This document shows, piece after piece, positions 41,241 to 51,139 of a DNA stretch of 64,000 bases (within the stretch, counting starts at the first letter, position 1; every line of letters begins with the position of its first letter). The position numbers were made by a program, and so were the translations under genes. The notes beneath the pieces were generated by a model. The model was not told the origin of the DNA. It saw nothing but the letters and a program-made list of their open reading frames with translations, and ran no database searches. This DNA is from Prorocentrum cordatum (lineage: Eukaryota > Sar > Dinophyceae > Prorocentrales > Prorocentraceae), in the NCBI GenBank assembly GCA_963575745.1, contig CAUYUJ010004570.1, positions 241,764 to 305,763 on the forward strand. The letters run 5' to 3'.

Positions 41241-41272
<32 letters not shown>
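39116..41272 (-). pseudogene. Helitron B helicase (718-codon ORF, truncated)
   Basis: An open frame of 718 codons, the longest non-repetitive ORF of the window. Residues 1-10 come from an AC repeat and are not original. DYQCKRCAPSFNEVREIKKG and KSPVYLYGMRPLDVPGAPDL, LSLYEFLRCWRIELAAF belong to the Rep-helicase linker. HGGPGTGRSFVIDKIRKELF (residues 571-590) is Walker A with Arg578 for the catalytic Lys. FQVAALQATNASALDGNTIH follows, and QWKWLIVDEVGMVSANFIAE holds Walker B (D666, E667). The ORF ends GGVNVLFKRAAANI: the last residues derive from the 23-bp junction sequence, and the GDxxQ motif seen in fragment A is missing. Intact relatives unwind DNA in rolling-circle transposition; this copy cannot. 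Confidence 0.8.
41245..41272. repeat. AC dinucleotide repeat inside Helitron B
   Basis: Fourteen AC units lie between the linker frame (41280-41912) and the helicase frame (up to 41240). The two flanking frames are offset, so this repeat is a site of frame loss. Confidence 0.9.
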
Positions 41273-41277
<5 letters not shown>

Positions 41278-41279
41278 TC

Positions 41280-41912
41280 GTGCGTCGCTTCCGTCACTGG
41301 GAACCTGTACGGAATCTGCAAATCGCTGTTAAAATTAAATCCTACCGCGCCGCTTAGCATCGCTGGTAACGTGCCGTTCAGGTTATCTTCGTTCATGGGC
41401 CCGCGCAGGCACCCTGTCATGTTCCTCCTCCCTGCTCGCGGCATGTCACGCTTTCTCAAAAACCCTTCGCACAACACCACTGCGCGATCTATGAGCCACG
41501 ACGTGAGCGGGAAAAAGCTTTTGCGCTGCGTCATGTCGTCTTTCCTCTGACAATGTGCCAACGGTACCACGCGCTGCAAACGCTTGCTCCACTGCTGCAC
41601 GTGGTTCTGTCGAAACTCCTGCCCCTTTTGCACCCAGACGCCGAGGTACTCTTGCAGCCAGGTTCGCCCTTCCTCGTTGCCCTTGTCTCCGTCTCCTGTT
41701 CTCCCATTGCCGCTCGTTGATTCCCTACCGCCGCCTTCCGTCTCTGCAAACCCATTCGTCTGGCCGCTGTGTAAGTACTCCGGCGCTGCGACCAGCTCTG
41801 CGGTCTCGCGGCACGTGGGCCATGCCTGCTCCACCTCCGTTTTCCTACCCCTCCAGCCTTCTACGTCGGAGTACTCTTGACGACTCGCGTTTCGCTTGTA
41901 CCTCTTGTACTC
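41280..41912 (-). pseudogene. Helitron B Rep, Tyr motif and linker
   Basis: This frame begins upstream of 41912 with LVEEYKRYKRNASRQEYSDV: two tyrosines (codons at 41898-41900 and 41907-41909) in a Y-x2-Y-K context, fitting the catalytic tyrosine motif of Helitron Rep proteins, which nick and join DNA. It continues EVEQAWPTCRETAELVAAPE, an acid/Gly-rich stretch, YLGVWVQKGQEFRQNHVQQW, and LTSWLIDRAVVLCEGFLRKR, ending SDLQIPYRFPVTEATHD just before the AC repeat. It is in a different frame from both the HUH part and the helicase part. Confidence 0.65.
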
Positions 41913-43200
41913 TTCTACCAGCCCCTTTCAGAAAATCTGTCGGCAGCTGTAGCAGTTCGTGCAAGGGGGTATGCTGGTGCAAACACTGAACGAAGACTTG
42001 CACGTGCAAATGCAGACTTCCAGCCGACTTCTGAGCTTCAATGCTGCCGTACACCCCGTCCACACGACCCAAGCACCCGCCCACCGCAGTCGCGTTGCTG
42101 CCAAGCAAGTCTGCGCACTCGCAGTCCGGGCACTTCAGACAATACCGCATGCCCAAAATGTATTCGAAAACGAGGCCCACGATGACCCGAAACCCGTCAA
42201 CGCCCGCCAGCGGGCCCCGAGCCAGCACAGCTCTTCTCTCATCCGACGCGGGAACGGCATCTGCCAACATCTCCAGAGGCACTGCCATGTCCACGTCGTC
42301 GTCACCCTCTGCCCCTTCTACTTCCGATCCGTTCTCGCTCCCCAGCTCGCTCCTATCTCTTGTCACGGCATCTTCAGAGATATCATCCTTGTGCGCCAGC
42401 GACGGCTCCCACAACCCACCATGCGTTGGGCCGTGACGCGCACGCGCATCACGACGATTCACGGGGTCCTTCTTTCGCGACCGTGACAGCCGCACCATTA
42501 CCAGGTTGTGTCTCTCGTCTGGGGACATGGTAAAAAATAACGGCACCCCATGGGCGATTCGAGCAGCATGGGTGTCGTACCTCATGAGCGTCCGCACCTC
42601 GTTCGCCCCTTCAATCTTGCGAGCAACCGCGCTGGCTCCCGCAGCCAATCGTTTCGCTATCGGATGGAGCGACTGCACATATTTTAGCTTCGAGAAATCT
42701 CCGCGAACGCTTGCGGGCTTGCCGGTTGACGGATCTGTGTACGTACCATGCAAAGCTTCTACGATGCTCACGGCTGCCTTCTCGAGTTCTCCTTGCGAAT
42801 ACTGGCATTCCGTCTCTCCGTCCTTTCTATAACCCGCCAAGCGGACTGACCGGGCTATATTCACGGAACTTTGAAACAAGATCGACGACAGCATAAAACC
42901 AAACCGCCACTCACGCCGGAACTGAGACTCCACCCGACGCGTCATGATGCGCGCCCACAGCGCCAACTCCACGCGGGGCGCCGCGGGCCCACGTCGATGT
43001 CGTGCATTTTCCTGCCATTCAGGCATGTATGGCATCCCCACCCCGTATTTGAAACAGAAAGGAAATGCCACACCGAAAAACCACGGCACAAATTGATCCA
43101 TCATCGCACGGCCTGGATACACCACGTACCGAATCCGAGACGTGTCCGTTGTCATCATCTCCCAAAGCCGCCCCAGATCCCGAGAGCCCGTTTTTTTGTT
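41845..43200 (-). pseudogene. Helitron B Rep, HUH domain
   Basis: The ORF formally reaches 44145, but residues 1 to about 315 derive from microsatellites; the real part starts near 43200 (FVPWFFGVAFPFCFKYGVGM). Key blocks are RVELALWARIMTRRVESQFR, RREWRFGFMLSSILFQSSVN, GVPLFFTMSPDERHNLVMVR, YILGMRYCLKCPDCECADLL and GSIEAQKSAGSLHLHVQVFV. The last contains the HUH motif His712-Leu-His714 (codons 42010-42012 and 42004-42006) that binds the metal ion for DNA nicking. An acidic linker (SELGSENGSEVEGAEGDDDV) splits the domain. The N-terminus is missing, and the Tyr motif follows in another frame. Confidence 0.75.
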
Positions 43201-43254
43201 GGGGGGGTCGGGTTTTCCCCCCGCACGTGTTTGCAAACATATAGGGTGAGGAGT

Positions 43255-43908
43255 ATGTGCAGACATACATACATGCATGCACATGTACGTGCATACATAC
43301 ATACATACATACATGCATACACACATACATATAATCATACAGTCATACATGCATGTATATATACATACCCGCACACATATATACATGTATATATGTATAT
43401 ACATATATATAAGTGTGTCTATACATACACGTGCAGAGACGCATACATACAGGCATACATACCTGCAAGCACACATGCATACATACATACGTACACATCT
43501 GCATACACACATACATACATACATACATGCATACATACAAACATACATGCATACATGCATACGTACATACATGCATGCATGCATGCATCCATGCATCCAT
43601 CCATCCATCCATCCATATATCCATACATACATACATATATACATACCTACACACGTGCAGACATGCATATATATACCTATGCACACGTGCAGACATGCAT
43701 ATATATACATGCATGCATGCATGCATGCATGCATGCCTACATACATACATACATACATACATGCATACATACATACATACATACAGACATACATGCATGC
43801 ATGCATGCATGCATGCATGCATGCATGCATGCATTGCATGCATGCCATGCATACATACATACATACATACATACATACATACATGCATGCATGCATGCAT
43901 GCATGCAT

Positions 43909-43980
<72 letters not shown>

Positions 43981-43983
43981 GGC

Positions 43984-44028
<45 letters not shown>

Positions 44029-44070
44029 CACACACACACACGCACATATGTATATATATATATATATACT
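43255..44070. repeat. Mosaic of ACAT, GCAT, CAGA and AT microsatellites
   Basis: Imperfect CATA/CATG tetranucleotides run from 43255 to 43908, then CAGA repeats (43909-44026), AC (44027-44042) and AT (44050-44070). The block replaces the N-terminal coding part of Helitron B. Met-Tyr-Val-Cys, Ile-His-Thr-Tyr and Thr-Asp-Arg-Gln frames of up to 370 codons arise from the tetranucleotides. Confidence 0.95.
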
Positions 44071-44404
44071 AGAACCATGCGCGCACATCGCGCGCGCTTC
44101 GGTTCTAGCCAAGCTCAGGGACGGGATTTGCTGTGAAGCTACCATGGGGCAGACCGCCAGAAAAAAAATGCACGAGGACAGATGGAGTCAACAAGAGGGG
44201 AACAGGGGAGGAGGGAAGCCTAAGTGTGTTTCTTTGGGGCGTCGGATGGCCGCGATCGATACTACTTCTAATAGAATGAACGGGTTCGCGCAGAGTGAGG
44301 GCGTACAAGGCAAGGCGCACAAGAGGGATGGTGCAGAGCAGGGCTTGGCCATGCGAGGTCCAAGCAATAGCCCACGCGAGGAAGGTGCACGACGCGAGCA
44401 CCGC
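44071..44404. other. No gene recognised
   Basis: Unique DNA between the microsatellite mosaic and the 65-bp satellite. Open frames exist on both strands but none has a domain. Confidence 0.5.
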
Positions 44405-45048
44405 TGAGACATCCAAACACTTCGGAGGTGGTGTGGCCCTGCCCCATGGTGGTCAGGTCGTTTTCGCCTATGACATTATCGCAGCTCGGGTTTCCGAGAT
44501 GCCCTGAGCTGAGGTGGTGTGGCCACCTTTGCCTGAGGCATCTTCGCAACCCTGACCTCTGAGATGCCCTGCCTGATTGTGGTCATAACTTCTCGCCTGA
44601 GACAGCCCTGCAACTGTGGGTGATGAGATGCACTGAGCTCAGGTGGTCAGGCCACTTCCGCATTAGACATCCTCGCAACTCTCACCTCGAGGATGCTCTG
44701 CCCCCTGGTGGTCCGGCCACTTTCGCCTGGGACATCCTCGAAACTCTGGGTTCCGAGAGGCCCTGAGCTGGGGTGGTCAGTCCACTTTCGCCTCAGACAT
44801 CCTCGCAACTCTGACATAGGAGATACCACGTTCCATGGTGGCTCGGCCACTTTCGCCTGGGACGTCCGGGGAACCCTGGATTCCGAGATGCCCTGAGCTG
44901 AGGTGGTCAGGACACATTGGCCTGAGATATCCTTGCAACTCTGACCTCATGCCCTGTCCTATGGTGGTCCAGCGACGTTCGCCTATGACATCCTCGTAAA
45001 CTGTGGAATCTGAGATGTCATGAGCTGAGGTGGTCATGTCACCTCCGC

Positions 45049-45049
<1 letters not shown>
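44405..45049 (+). repeat. 65-bp satellite, ten units, dimeric
   Basis: The word TTTCGCC or a variant starts at 44462, 44528, 44591, 44656, 44721, 44786, 44851, 44916, 44977 and 45042, nearly always 65 bp apart. Each unit continues with GGGACATCCTCGAAACTCTG-like sequence. Two unit types alternate: one carries GAGATGCCCTGAGCTGAGG, the other ATGCCCTGCCCNATGGTGG, giving a 130-bp higher-order dimer. The core recurs in two other satellite families of the window. Confidence 0.9.

Positions 45050-45118
<69 letters not shown>
45048..45118. repeat. (ACG)n microsatellite
   Basis: 23 perfect ACG/GAC triplets right after the last 65-bp unit. Confidence 0.95.
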
Positions 45119-45159
45119 ACGAACTCGGCGACGACAACTGGCCATCTGGGGTCGTCCTG

Positions 45160-45740
45160 GAGGCGTCTGGCGCTCCTCATTGAAGCATCTGAACAGTTCG
45201 TTCGGATCTCGTGGCAGGTCTCTTGGGGGCCTCCTGGAAGCAGTTCCGAGGCTCTTGGGGCCCAGTTCAGTGCCTGTTGGGGGTCGTTTGGGGGGCTTTG
45301 GGGGGCCCCTCGGGAGCCTCTTGGGGGCCCCTTGGGGGCCTCTGGCGGCGTCTTGGGGGCCTCCCAGGCGCCTCTTGGGGTCTCCTGGGGGCCTCTCGGG
45401 GCCGAGGGCCCAGAAAGTCCGTTCGGATCCCCCGTCTGGGCTCCTTCTTAAAGCCGTCTTGGGGCCCTCTTGGGTGTCTCTTGGGCCGTCTTGGGTCCCT
45501 CTTGGGTTGTCTTGGGGTCTGTTGGGCCCTCATGGGCTGCGTTAAGGCGGTCTTCGGGGCTTCTTGGACTGTTTGGAGCGTCGGAAAAGCGAAAAGGTGC
45601 TTCTGCTAAAAATGTACGTTCCAAAAGGAATTGGAATTTGTTGCCCTCTTGGGGGCATTTTGATAGGCCTGTGGGAGGCACCTTGAAGCGTCTTGGCGCC
45701 TTCTTGCGACGCCTTGGGGCCATCTGTTTTATTGTTCCCC
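45160..45740 (+). repeat. GGCC-AAGA minisatellite block with AT-rich island
   Basis: The plus strand carries CTTGGGGGCCTC-type words at 10-20 bp spacing. At about 45573-45650 an AT-richer island (GTCGGAAAAGCGAAAAGG, AAAATGTACGTTCCAAAAGG) interrupts it. The orientation of minisatellite and island is the same as at 58 and 59 kb and opposite to 21.6, 46 and 47 kb. Confidence 0.85.
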
Positions 45741-46019
45741 TTGCGGCTCGCTTCCCCCATCTCGCGTTGCCAATCTCGCTTCGCTGGGGTCGCGCCGGGC
45801 GGACAGACCCGGCGAACGCGACTTTAAAATGAGCGCGCAGGTTATCATACGAGCGGGCAGGACGTTAAACCGAGCGGGATTCAGAAGAGGACAATTGAGC
45901 TAGCACGGGCTGCAGATCCCGGACCTACTACAACAATACCCCTCTGTGCACTGCTTGAAATATCCGCCGACCCCTTGTGGGTCGCTAGGCGTGTGAGATA
46001 GTTCCCCCCCCATGACCCC
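45741..46019. other. Unique spacer, no gene
   Basis: About 280 bp of unique DNA between two oppositely oriented minisatellite blocks. I see no ORF worth reporting. Confidence 0.5.
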
Positions 46020-46510
46020 CCCCAAGGGACCCCAAACTGGAGATTTGAACCCCCCCCCCCTCGCCCCGGACGAGCGCACCACGAAGCTTTTCTGGGCCCA
46101 AGAGGACCTCAAGACGGGCCTAGAAAGCCCCAAGAGGCCTCCAAAACGGCCCACGAGGGCCCCGAGACGCTAAACGAGCGCTCCAAGACGCCCTAGCTGG
46201 CCCAAAGATGGGCTCAGAGGCCTCCAAGACGGCCCAAGAGGTCCCCAAGAGGCCCGAAGAGGCCTCCAAGATGCGTCCCAAGAGGGTCCCTAGACGCAGA
46301 AATTTGCCCATTCCTTACGTAAAACATACAATTTTCATACATTCGCCTTCTGGGCTTTCCGATGCTCTCAGACGGCCCAAGAAGACCCCAATACCGCCCC
46401 CAGAGCCCAGGAGTAGCCCGAACAGCCCCAAAGATGCCCCCCTCAAGCCCCGACGAGCTCCCAAGAAACCCGACAAGAACCCCAAAACGACAGCCAAACG
46501 GTTTCGAACC
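46020..46510 (-). repeat. GGCC-AAGA minisatellite block with AT-rich island
   Basis: Complementary orientation to the block at 45160: plus-strand words are GGCCCAAGAGG and CTCCAAGACG. Its island at 46300-46375 (contains TTACGTAAAACATACAAT) is the inverse complement of the same island type as at 45573. Confidence 0.85.
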
Positions 46511-46563
46511 ATCTGATCATTGACTTCAATTAAGGGGTCGGCGGATGTGGCGCAAGCCTGAAG

Positions 46564-46586
46564 AATCATATATTGGCGGCCGCCCG
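46564..46586. repeat. 23-bp sequence shared with 39114-39136
   Basis: Identical over 23 bp to 39114-39136, followed by TTTAAAAAC instead of CTTAAAGAG. Sequences on either side are otherwise unrelated except for a loose match of the left flank (CTTGCGCCACATCCG in minus sense) with 26266-26280. Confidence 0.9.
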
Positions 46587-46659
46587 TTTAAAAACAAACG
46601 GCCGCGGACAAACGCTCGCTATCTCGCGCCTTTGCCCCAGCCTCCTTTAAAGTAGACGG

Positions 46660-47770
46660 CCCAAGACGCCTCCCAGCAGGCCTGAAACTAGACGCCACGA
46701 AGAAACCAACATCACGAATTTTCATGGAATCCGGCGCTTGCTTATTTTCGGCCTCCCGAGGGCCCGGGGCGGCCAAAGAGCCCCCGAAGATCGCCCCAGT
46801 ATCGCCCAAGAAGCTTCAAGATGGCCCCAGAACTGCGAAGAGGCACCCAAGACAGCCCCAAGAGGGCCACAAGATGGCCCAAGAGGCCTCCAAACCGCCC
46901 AAGAGGCCTCCAAACCGCCCAAGATGGCCTCCGAGACGGCCCAAGATCGTCCAAGAGGCCTCCAAGGAGGGCCACGAACGGCCCAAGAGGCCCCCGAGAC
47001 GGCCCCAAGAGGGCCCCAAGACGGCCAAAGAGGCCTCCAAGACGCCCAAGGTGGCCTCCAAGACGGCCATGGAGCACCCCAAGAGGGCCCCAAGTCGGCC
47101 CAGAGAGGCCCCCAAGACGGCTTCCGACGGGCCAAGAGACCACTAAGACGGCCCAAGATGGTTCCAAGAGGCCCCCAAGAGGGCCCAAGCGTCCCCCAAG
47201 AGGTCTCCAAGACGGCCCAAGACGCCTCCCAGCAGGCCTCCAACTAGACGCCACGAAGAAACCAACATCACGAATTTTCATGGAATCCGGCGCTTGCTTA
47301 TTTTCGGCCTCCCGAGGGCCCGGGGCGGCCAAAGACCCCCCGAAGATCACCCCGATATCGCCCAAGAAGCTTCCAGGATGGCCCCAGAACTGCGAAGAGA
47401 CACCCAAGACAGCCCCAAGAGGGCAACAAGATGGCCCAAGAGGCCTCCAAACCGCCCAAGATGGCCTCCAAGACGGCCATGGAGCGCCCAAAGAGGGCCT
47501 AAAGTCGACCCAGAGAGGCCCCCAAGACGGCTTCAGAACGGCCCAAGATGGTTCCAAGATGGCCCAAGACGGCCCAAGAGGCCCCCAAGAGGGCCCCAAG
47601 ACGGCCCAAGAGGTCTCCAAGACGCCCAAGGTGGCCTCCAAGATGGCCCTGGAGGGCCCCAAGTTGGCCCAGAGAGGCTCCCAAGACAAAATCCGACGGG
47701 CCAGGAATGTCCTGAGACGGCCAAACAAAACACCAAGAAGCCCCAGCCCAAGGAGGCCCCCAAGATGCCT
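46660..47770 (-). repeat. GGCC-AAGA minisatellite, 556-bp tandem duplication
   Basis: Two tandem copies, offset exactly 556 bp (ATGGAATCC at 46724 and 47280). They share about 125 bp of near-identical island sequence (CATCACGAATTTTCATGG to CCCGGGGCGGCC) plus most of the following minisatellite. The second copy has an internal deletion or contraction. Gly-Leu-Pro-Ser-Trp and Pro-Lys-Arg-Pro frames of more than 300 codons here are artefacts. Confidence 0.9.
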
Positions 47771-47832
47771 TCAAGAGGCTCCCCAAAAAGCTCCCAGGAG
47801 GCACTCAGAGTGCCCCCAAAGGCTCCGAAGAT

Positions 47833-47883
47833 ACCTCCTCCTCCTCCTCCTCCTCCTCCTCCTCCTCCTCCTCCTCCTCCTGA
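47833..47883. repeat. CCT microsatellite
   Basis: 16 or 17 perfect CTC triplets. Confidence 0.95.
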
Positions 47884-47931
47884 TCTTCCCCGCCATCCTC
47901 CCCCAAGGGTTCCCGAAAGGTGTCCACAACG

Positions 47932-47992
47932 GCCCGATAGCTTAGCAGAGTCCGATAGCTTAGCATGGCCCGATAGCTTAGCAGAGTTCTTC
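47932..47992. repeat. 20-bp tandem, three units
   Basis: CCGATAGCTTAGCA occurs at 47932, 47951 and 47970 with short variable joins. Confidence 0.9.
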
Positions 47993-49222
47993 TCACAACG
48001 CTCGGCCGCATAGGCGATTCCAAGAGCAGGGGCGGCGGCGATTCGCCATAGGCGTCTTCAAAATGTTTACGTGTGCTTTTTCTCGGCTCCGAGCGCACCC
48101 AGTGCGATGCGGCACGGCACGCTCAGAAGCGCTTGTGCGCGGCTCAGAACAGCCAGCACGCCCTCAGGAGGGCGGACAAAGGGAGAGCATGTCCCCCGAT
48201 GCCTGGCTGTGGGCCTCAAGAGGCCTGTATTATGTACCTCATGAGGTCTGGCACTCACAGCTTCAGGAAGCTCGGCCCCGAGTCGGCCTCAAGAAGCCAG
48301 CCCGTGACCCTAAGAAACTCCAGCGCTCGGGAACGCACGGGGTGTGGATCCTTTGATCCAGCACCACCGGACCACGATGAATGAACATGTCACTCGCCGT
48401 GGTGTGTGGCTGCAGGCGGTCAGCTGCAGCGGAAAAGTATGTCGCACTGTCGCCGTAAATGCGTGGGTCGGCGGCACGGGGCGGTGGTGGGACCCAAGAA
48501 GCTGCGGCAAACATACATGCATGCGGACTCGATGCTGTGCGCGTGCGGGGCACTAGGGGTACGGCGGAGCCTACAAGCACACTGAAACAACCCCCCCAGT
48601 CAAGACCAATCGATGTGGGCTGGACCCCACCCTCCCTGGCGCGGAGCGCACCAGGGGCGGCGCTGATGGCGCCGCCAGGGGGGCCCATGGCAAAAAGCCC
48701 GTCCAAAGAGGCAACATGCAAGCCGTGCCTTACCGAACCGTCTGTCTTCCGGTGGTTCACATGGCGCGTCGCTGGCGTGGGCCGCGACGGCAGGGAGGCC
48801 CGGTGAGGTGCAGCGACGAAGACCAACCAGCTTCGGTGGTCACCTTGTCAGTGCGCCAGACTCGGGCCCGAAATGCTCGGCATCTCCCAACGCTCTGGTA
48901 GAGTTTCTGTGCACGGAGCAACCGAAGCTAAGAGTAGCACGGGCGCAAGCTGCCACCAAAAATGCCGGGAGCTGGCTCAAGGGGGGGACACCGACCTGGA
49001 ATCGGCGACGCATCGCCGGTTGATCGGCGATAAGCCATCGACTGCGAAACCATGTGCCCCTGGGCGGGGGTGGGCCATCAGGCACCTTGTCGTCGGTGCA
49101 TGGACTTTGGGGCGGTCGGCGCGTTCCCCCCTGAGCCTGTCCACCCTCATCGTTGCCCGTGGCTCTTGCTTCGGCTCCTCGCCCTGCCGATCCAGCCCGA
49201 GGACAAGCCATCCTCTCACTGG
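47993..49222. other. No gene recognised in 1.2 kb of unique DNA
   Basis: Non-repetitive, GC-moderate DNA. The longest frames (minus 48263-48826, minus 48840-49346) have mixed composition (for example DGLFAMGPPGGAISAAPGAL) but no family I recognise, and they are not supported by a neighbour. Could hold exons that I cannot see. Confidence 0.4.
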
Positions 49223-49509
49223 AATTATTCACTGCGTGGAGCTCCCCATATGTGCATCTACTCGCATGGACCTGTCCGCCGTGAATGTCTAGGCGCCAGA
49301 GCTTTCGAATACTAACGGGCTTCAGTTGTGACGGTCTGGACATCAATCTAACTGCGAATGAATTGGAGTGTGAATGAGCCTCAGTAGTACGAGCGCGTCT
49401 CTGTGCATGAGCCTGGGGCCTCCTGGGGCCTCCTGGAACCTACTGGGGCTTCCTGGGGTCTCCAGGAGCCTCTTGGGACCTCCTGGGACCTCCTAGGAAG
49501 GTTTCGTGC

Positions 49510-49785
49510 CCCAGGGGAGGCGCAATCTATAGCAACAGACGTACATAAAACATTGCGGATTAGAGCCACAGGAGAAGGGCAATCTATAGGAACACGCGTA
49601 AAACACCAAGGACTCGTGCCCCAGGAGAGGCCCAATACATAGGAACATGAGTAAAAGATTTAGGATTGTGTACACAGGAGAAGGACCATCTGTAGAAACA
49701 TACGTAGAACATCAAAGAATCGTGCTCCAGGTGAGGCCCAATTGATAGGAGCATACGTAAAACACATGGGATTGGAGCCACTCCT
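49510..49785. repeat. 53-bp tandem with dimeric alternation (in both 1.92-kb copies)
   Basis: About five units containing ATAGGAACATACGTAAAACA. Unit ends alternate between CGTGCCCCAGGAGAGGCCC and GAGCCACAGGAGAAGGGC, giving a roughly 107-bp dimer. The second copy lies at 51427-51702. Confidence 0.85.
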
Positions 49786-50117
49786 GTTGCCTTCTGAGGC
49801 CTCCTGCTCCTGGGGCCTCTCGGAGCCTCCTGTTGCCTTCCGAGGCCTCCTGGCGCTTCCTGTTGCCTCCTGGGGCCTCCTGTGGTTTCCTGAAGCCTTC
49901 TGGAGCTTCCTGGGGCCTCCTGGAGCCTCTTGGGACATCCTGTAGCCTCTTGAGTCTTTCTGTGGCCTCCTGATGCCTCCTGGGACCTCATGTGGTCTCC
50001 TGGAGCCTCCTGGAGCCTGTTGGAGCCTCCTGTGGCATCCTGAAAAGAATCTGCGCCCACGAGCCTGGCCACCAAAACTAGCAAACCGATCGAGACATCC
50101 TCAAAATCTGGCCCACC

Positions 50118-50880
50118 TGGGGGGTGAAAATGAGCGCCTCGCTCGAGACATCCTCCAAATCTGCTCCGAAAGCGAAGGATGTTGGGCACAGAAACAAGCA
50201 AACCGCCTGAGACATCCCCACAAAATGGCCGCGAACGAGCCCGTGCAACCACCCCTGGCGGCTCCCCTTAGGGGTGCTGAAATGAGCGCCTCGCTCGAGA
50301 CATCCTCCAAATCTGCTCCGAAAGCGAAGGATGTTGGGCACAGAAACAAGCAAACCGCCTGAGACATCCCCACAGAATGGCCGCGAACGAGCCCGTGCAA
50401 CCACCCCTGGCGGCTCCCCTTAGGGGTGCTGAAATGAGCGCCTCGCTCGAGACATCCTCCAAATCTGCTCCGAAAGCGAAGGATGTTGGGCACAGAAACA
50501 GGCAAACCGCCTGAGACATCCCCACAAAATGGCCGCGAACGAGCCCGTGCAACCACCCCTGGCGGCTCCCCTTAGGGGTGCTGAAATGAGCGCCTCGCTC
50601 GAGACATCCTCCAAATCTGCTCCGAAAGCGAAGGATGTTGGGCACAGAAACAAGCAAACCGCCTGAGACATCCCCACAAAATGGCCGCGAACGAGCCCGT
50701 GCAACCACCCCTGGCGGCTCCCCTTAGGGGTGCTGAAATGAGCGCCTCGCTCGAGACATCCTCCAAATCTGCTCCGAAAGCGAAGGATGTTGGGCACAGA
50801 AACAGGCAAACCGCCTGAGACATCCCCACAAAATGGCCGCGAACGAGCCCGTGCAACCACCCCTGGCGGCTCCCCTTAGG
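50118..50880. repeat. 152-bp satellite, five units (first copy)
   Basis: Units repeat at exactly 152 bp (ATGGCCGCGAACG near 50225, 50377, 50529, 50681, 50833). Each unit contains the core motif twice: GCTCGAGACATCCTCCAAAT and, 64 bp later, GCCTGAGACATCCCCACAAA. It also contains GGCTCCCCTTAGGGG, a short palindrome. The minus strand encodes an open 146-codon frame in every unit pair (MVARARSRPFCGDVSGG). This is created by 152 bp cycling through all frames and is not evidence for a gene. Confidence 0.95.
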
Positions 50881-51139
50881 GGTGCTAAGTCTGTGTATGA
50901 GTAAGTCTGTGTATGTGTACGTCTGGGTATGACTAATACTGTGTATGAGTAAGTCTGTGTATGAGTAAGTCTGTATATGAGTATGTCTGAGTGTGAGTAA
51001 GTCTGAGTATGAGTAGGTCTGAGTATGAGTAAGTCTGAGTATGAGTAAGTCTGTGTATGAGCAAGTCTGAGTATGTCCGACAGGAGGGGAGGAGAAAAGA
51101 GGAGGAGGAAGGAGGAGGAGGAGGAGGAGGCGTCCAAGT

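Larger units (their letters stand above)
39116..43200 (-). mobile_element. Helitron fragment B (Rep and helicase, truncated at both ends)
   Basis: From right to left on the minus strand: Rep domain with the HUH motif, the Tyr motif, a linker, then a PIF1-like helicase up to just past Walker B. Its 5' side is overgrown by tetranucleotide repeats at about 43200 and its 3' side is cut at 39139. Two frameshifts (about 41915-42004, and at the AC repeat 41245-41272) break the ORF. No Helitron terminal hairpin or CTRR end was found. It is the more complete of the two Helitron copies in the window. Confidence 0.8.
49223..51139. repeat. 1.92-kb tandem duplication, copy 1
   Basis: 1917 bp, repeated immediately downstream with very few changes (for example CCAGAGCTTTCG here, CAAGAGCTGTCG there). 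Layout: unique lead (49223-49410), GGGGCCTCCTGG repeats, a 53-bp tandem (49510-49780), more CCTGG repeats, five 152-bp units (50118-50880), then a 16-bp TGAGTAAGTCTGTGTA-type array (50885-51075) and a GGA tract. Confidence 0.95.

Noticed and set aside
22692-43200. A single Helitron split by the retroelement
   Set aside because: Fragments A and B both contain the region from the pre-helicase linker to Walker B, with clear divergence, so they are two copies.
43277-44407. 376-codon plus-strand ORF in the tetranucleotide block
   Set aside because: Ile-His-Thr-Tyr and Thr-Asp-Arg-Gln repeats from CATA and CAGA units.
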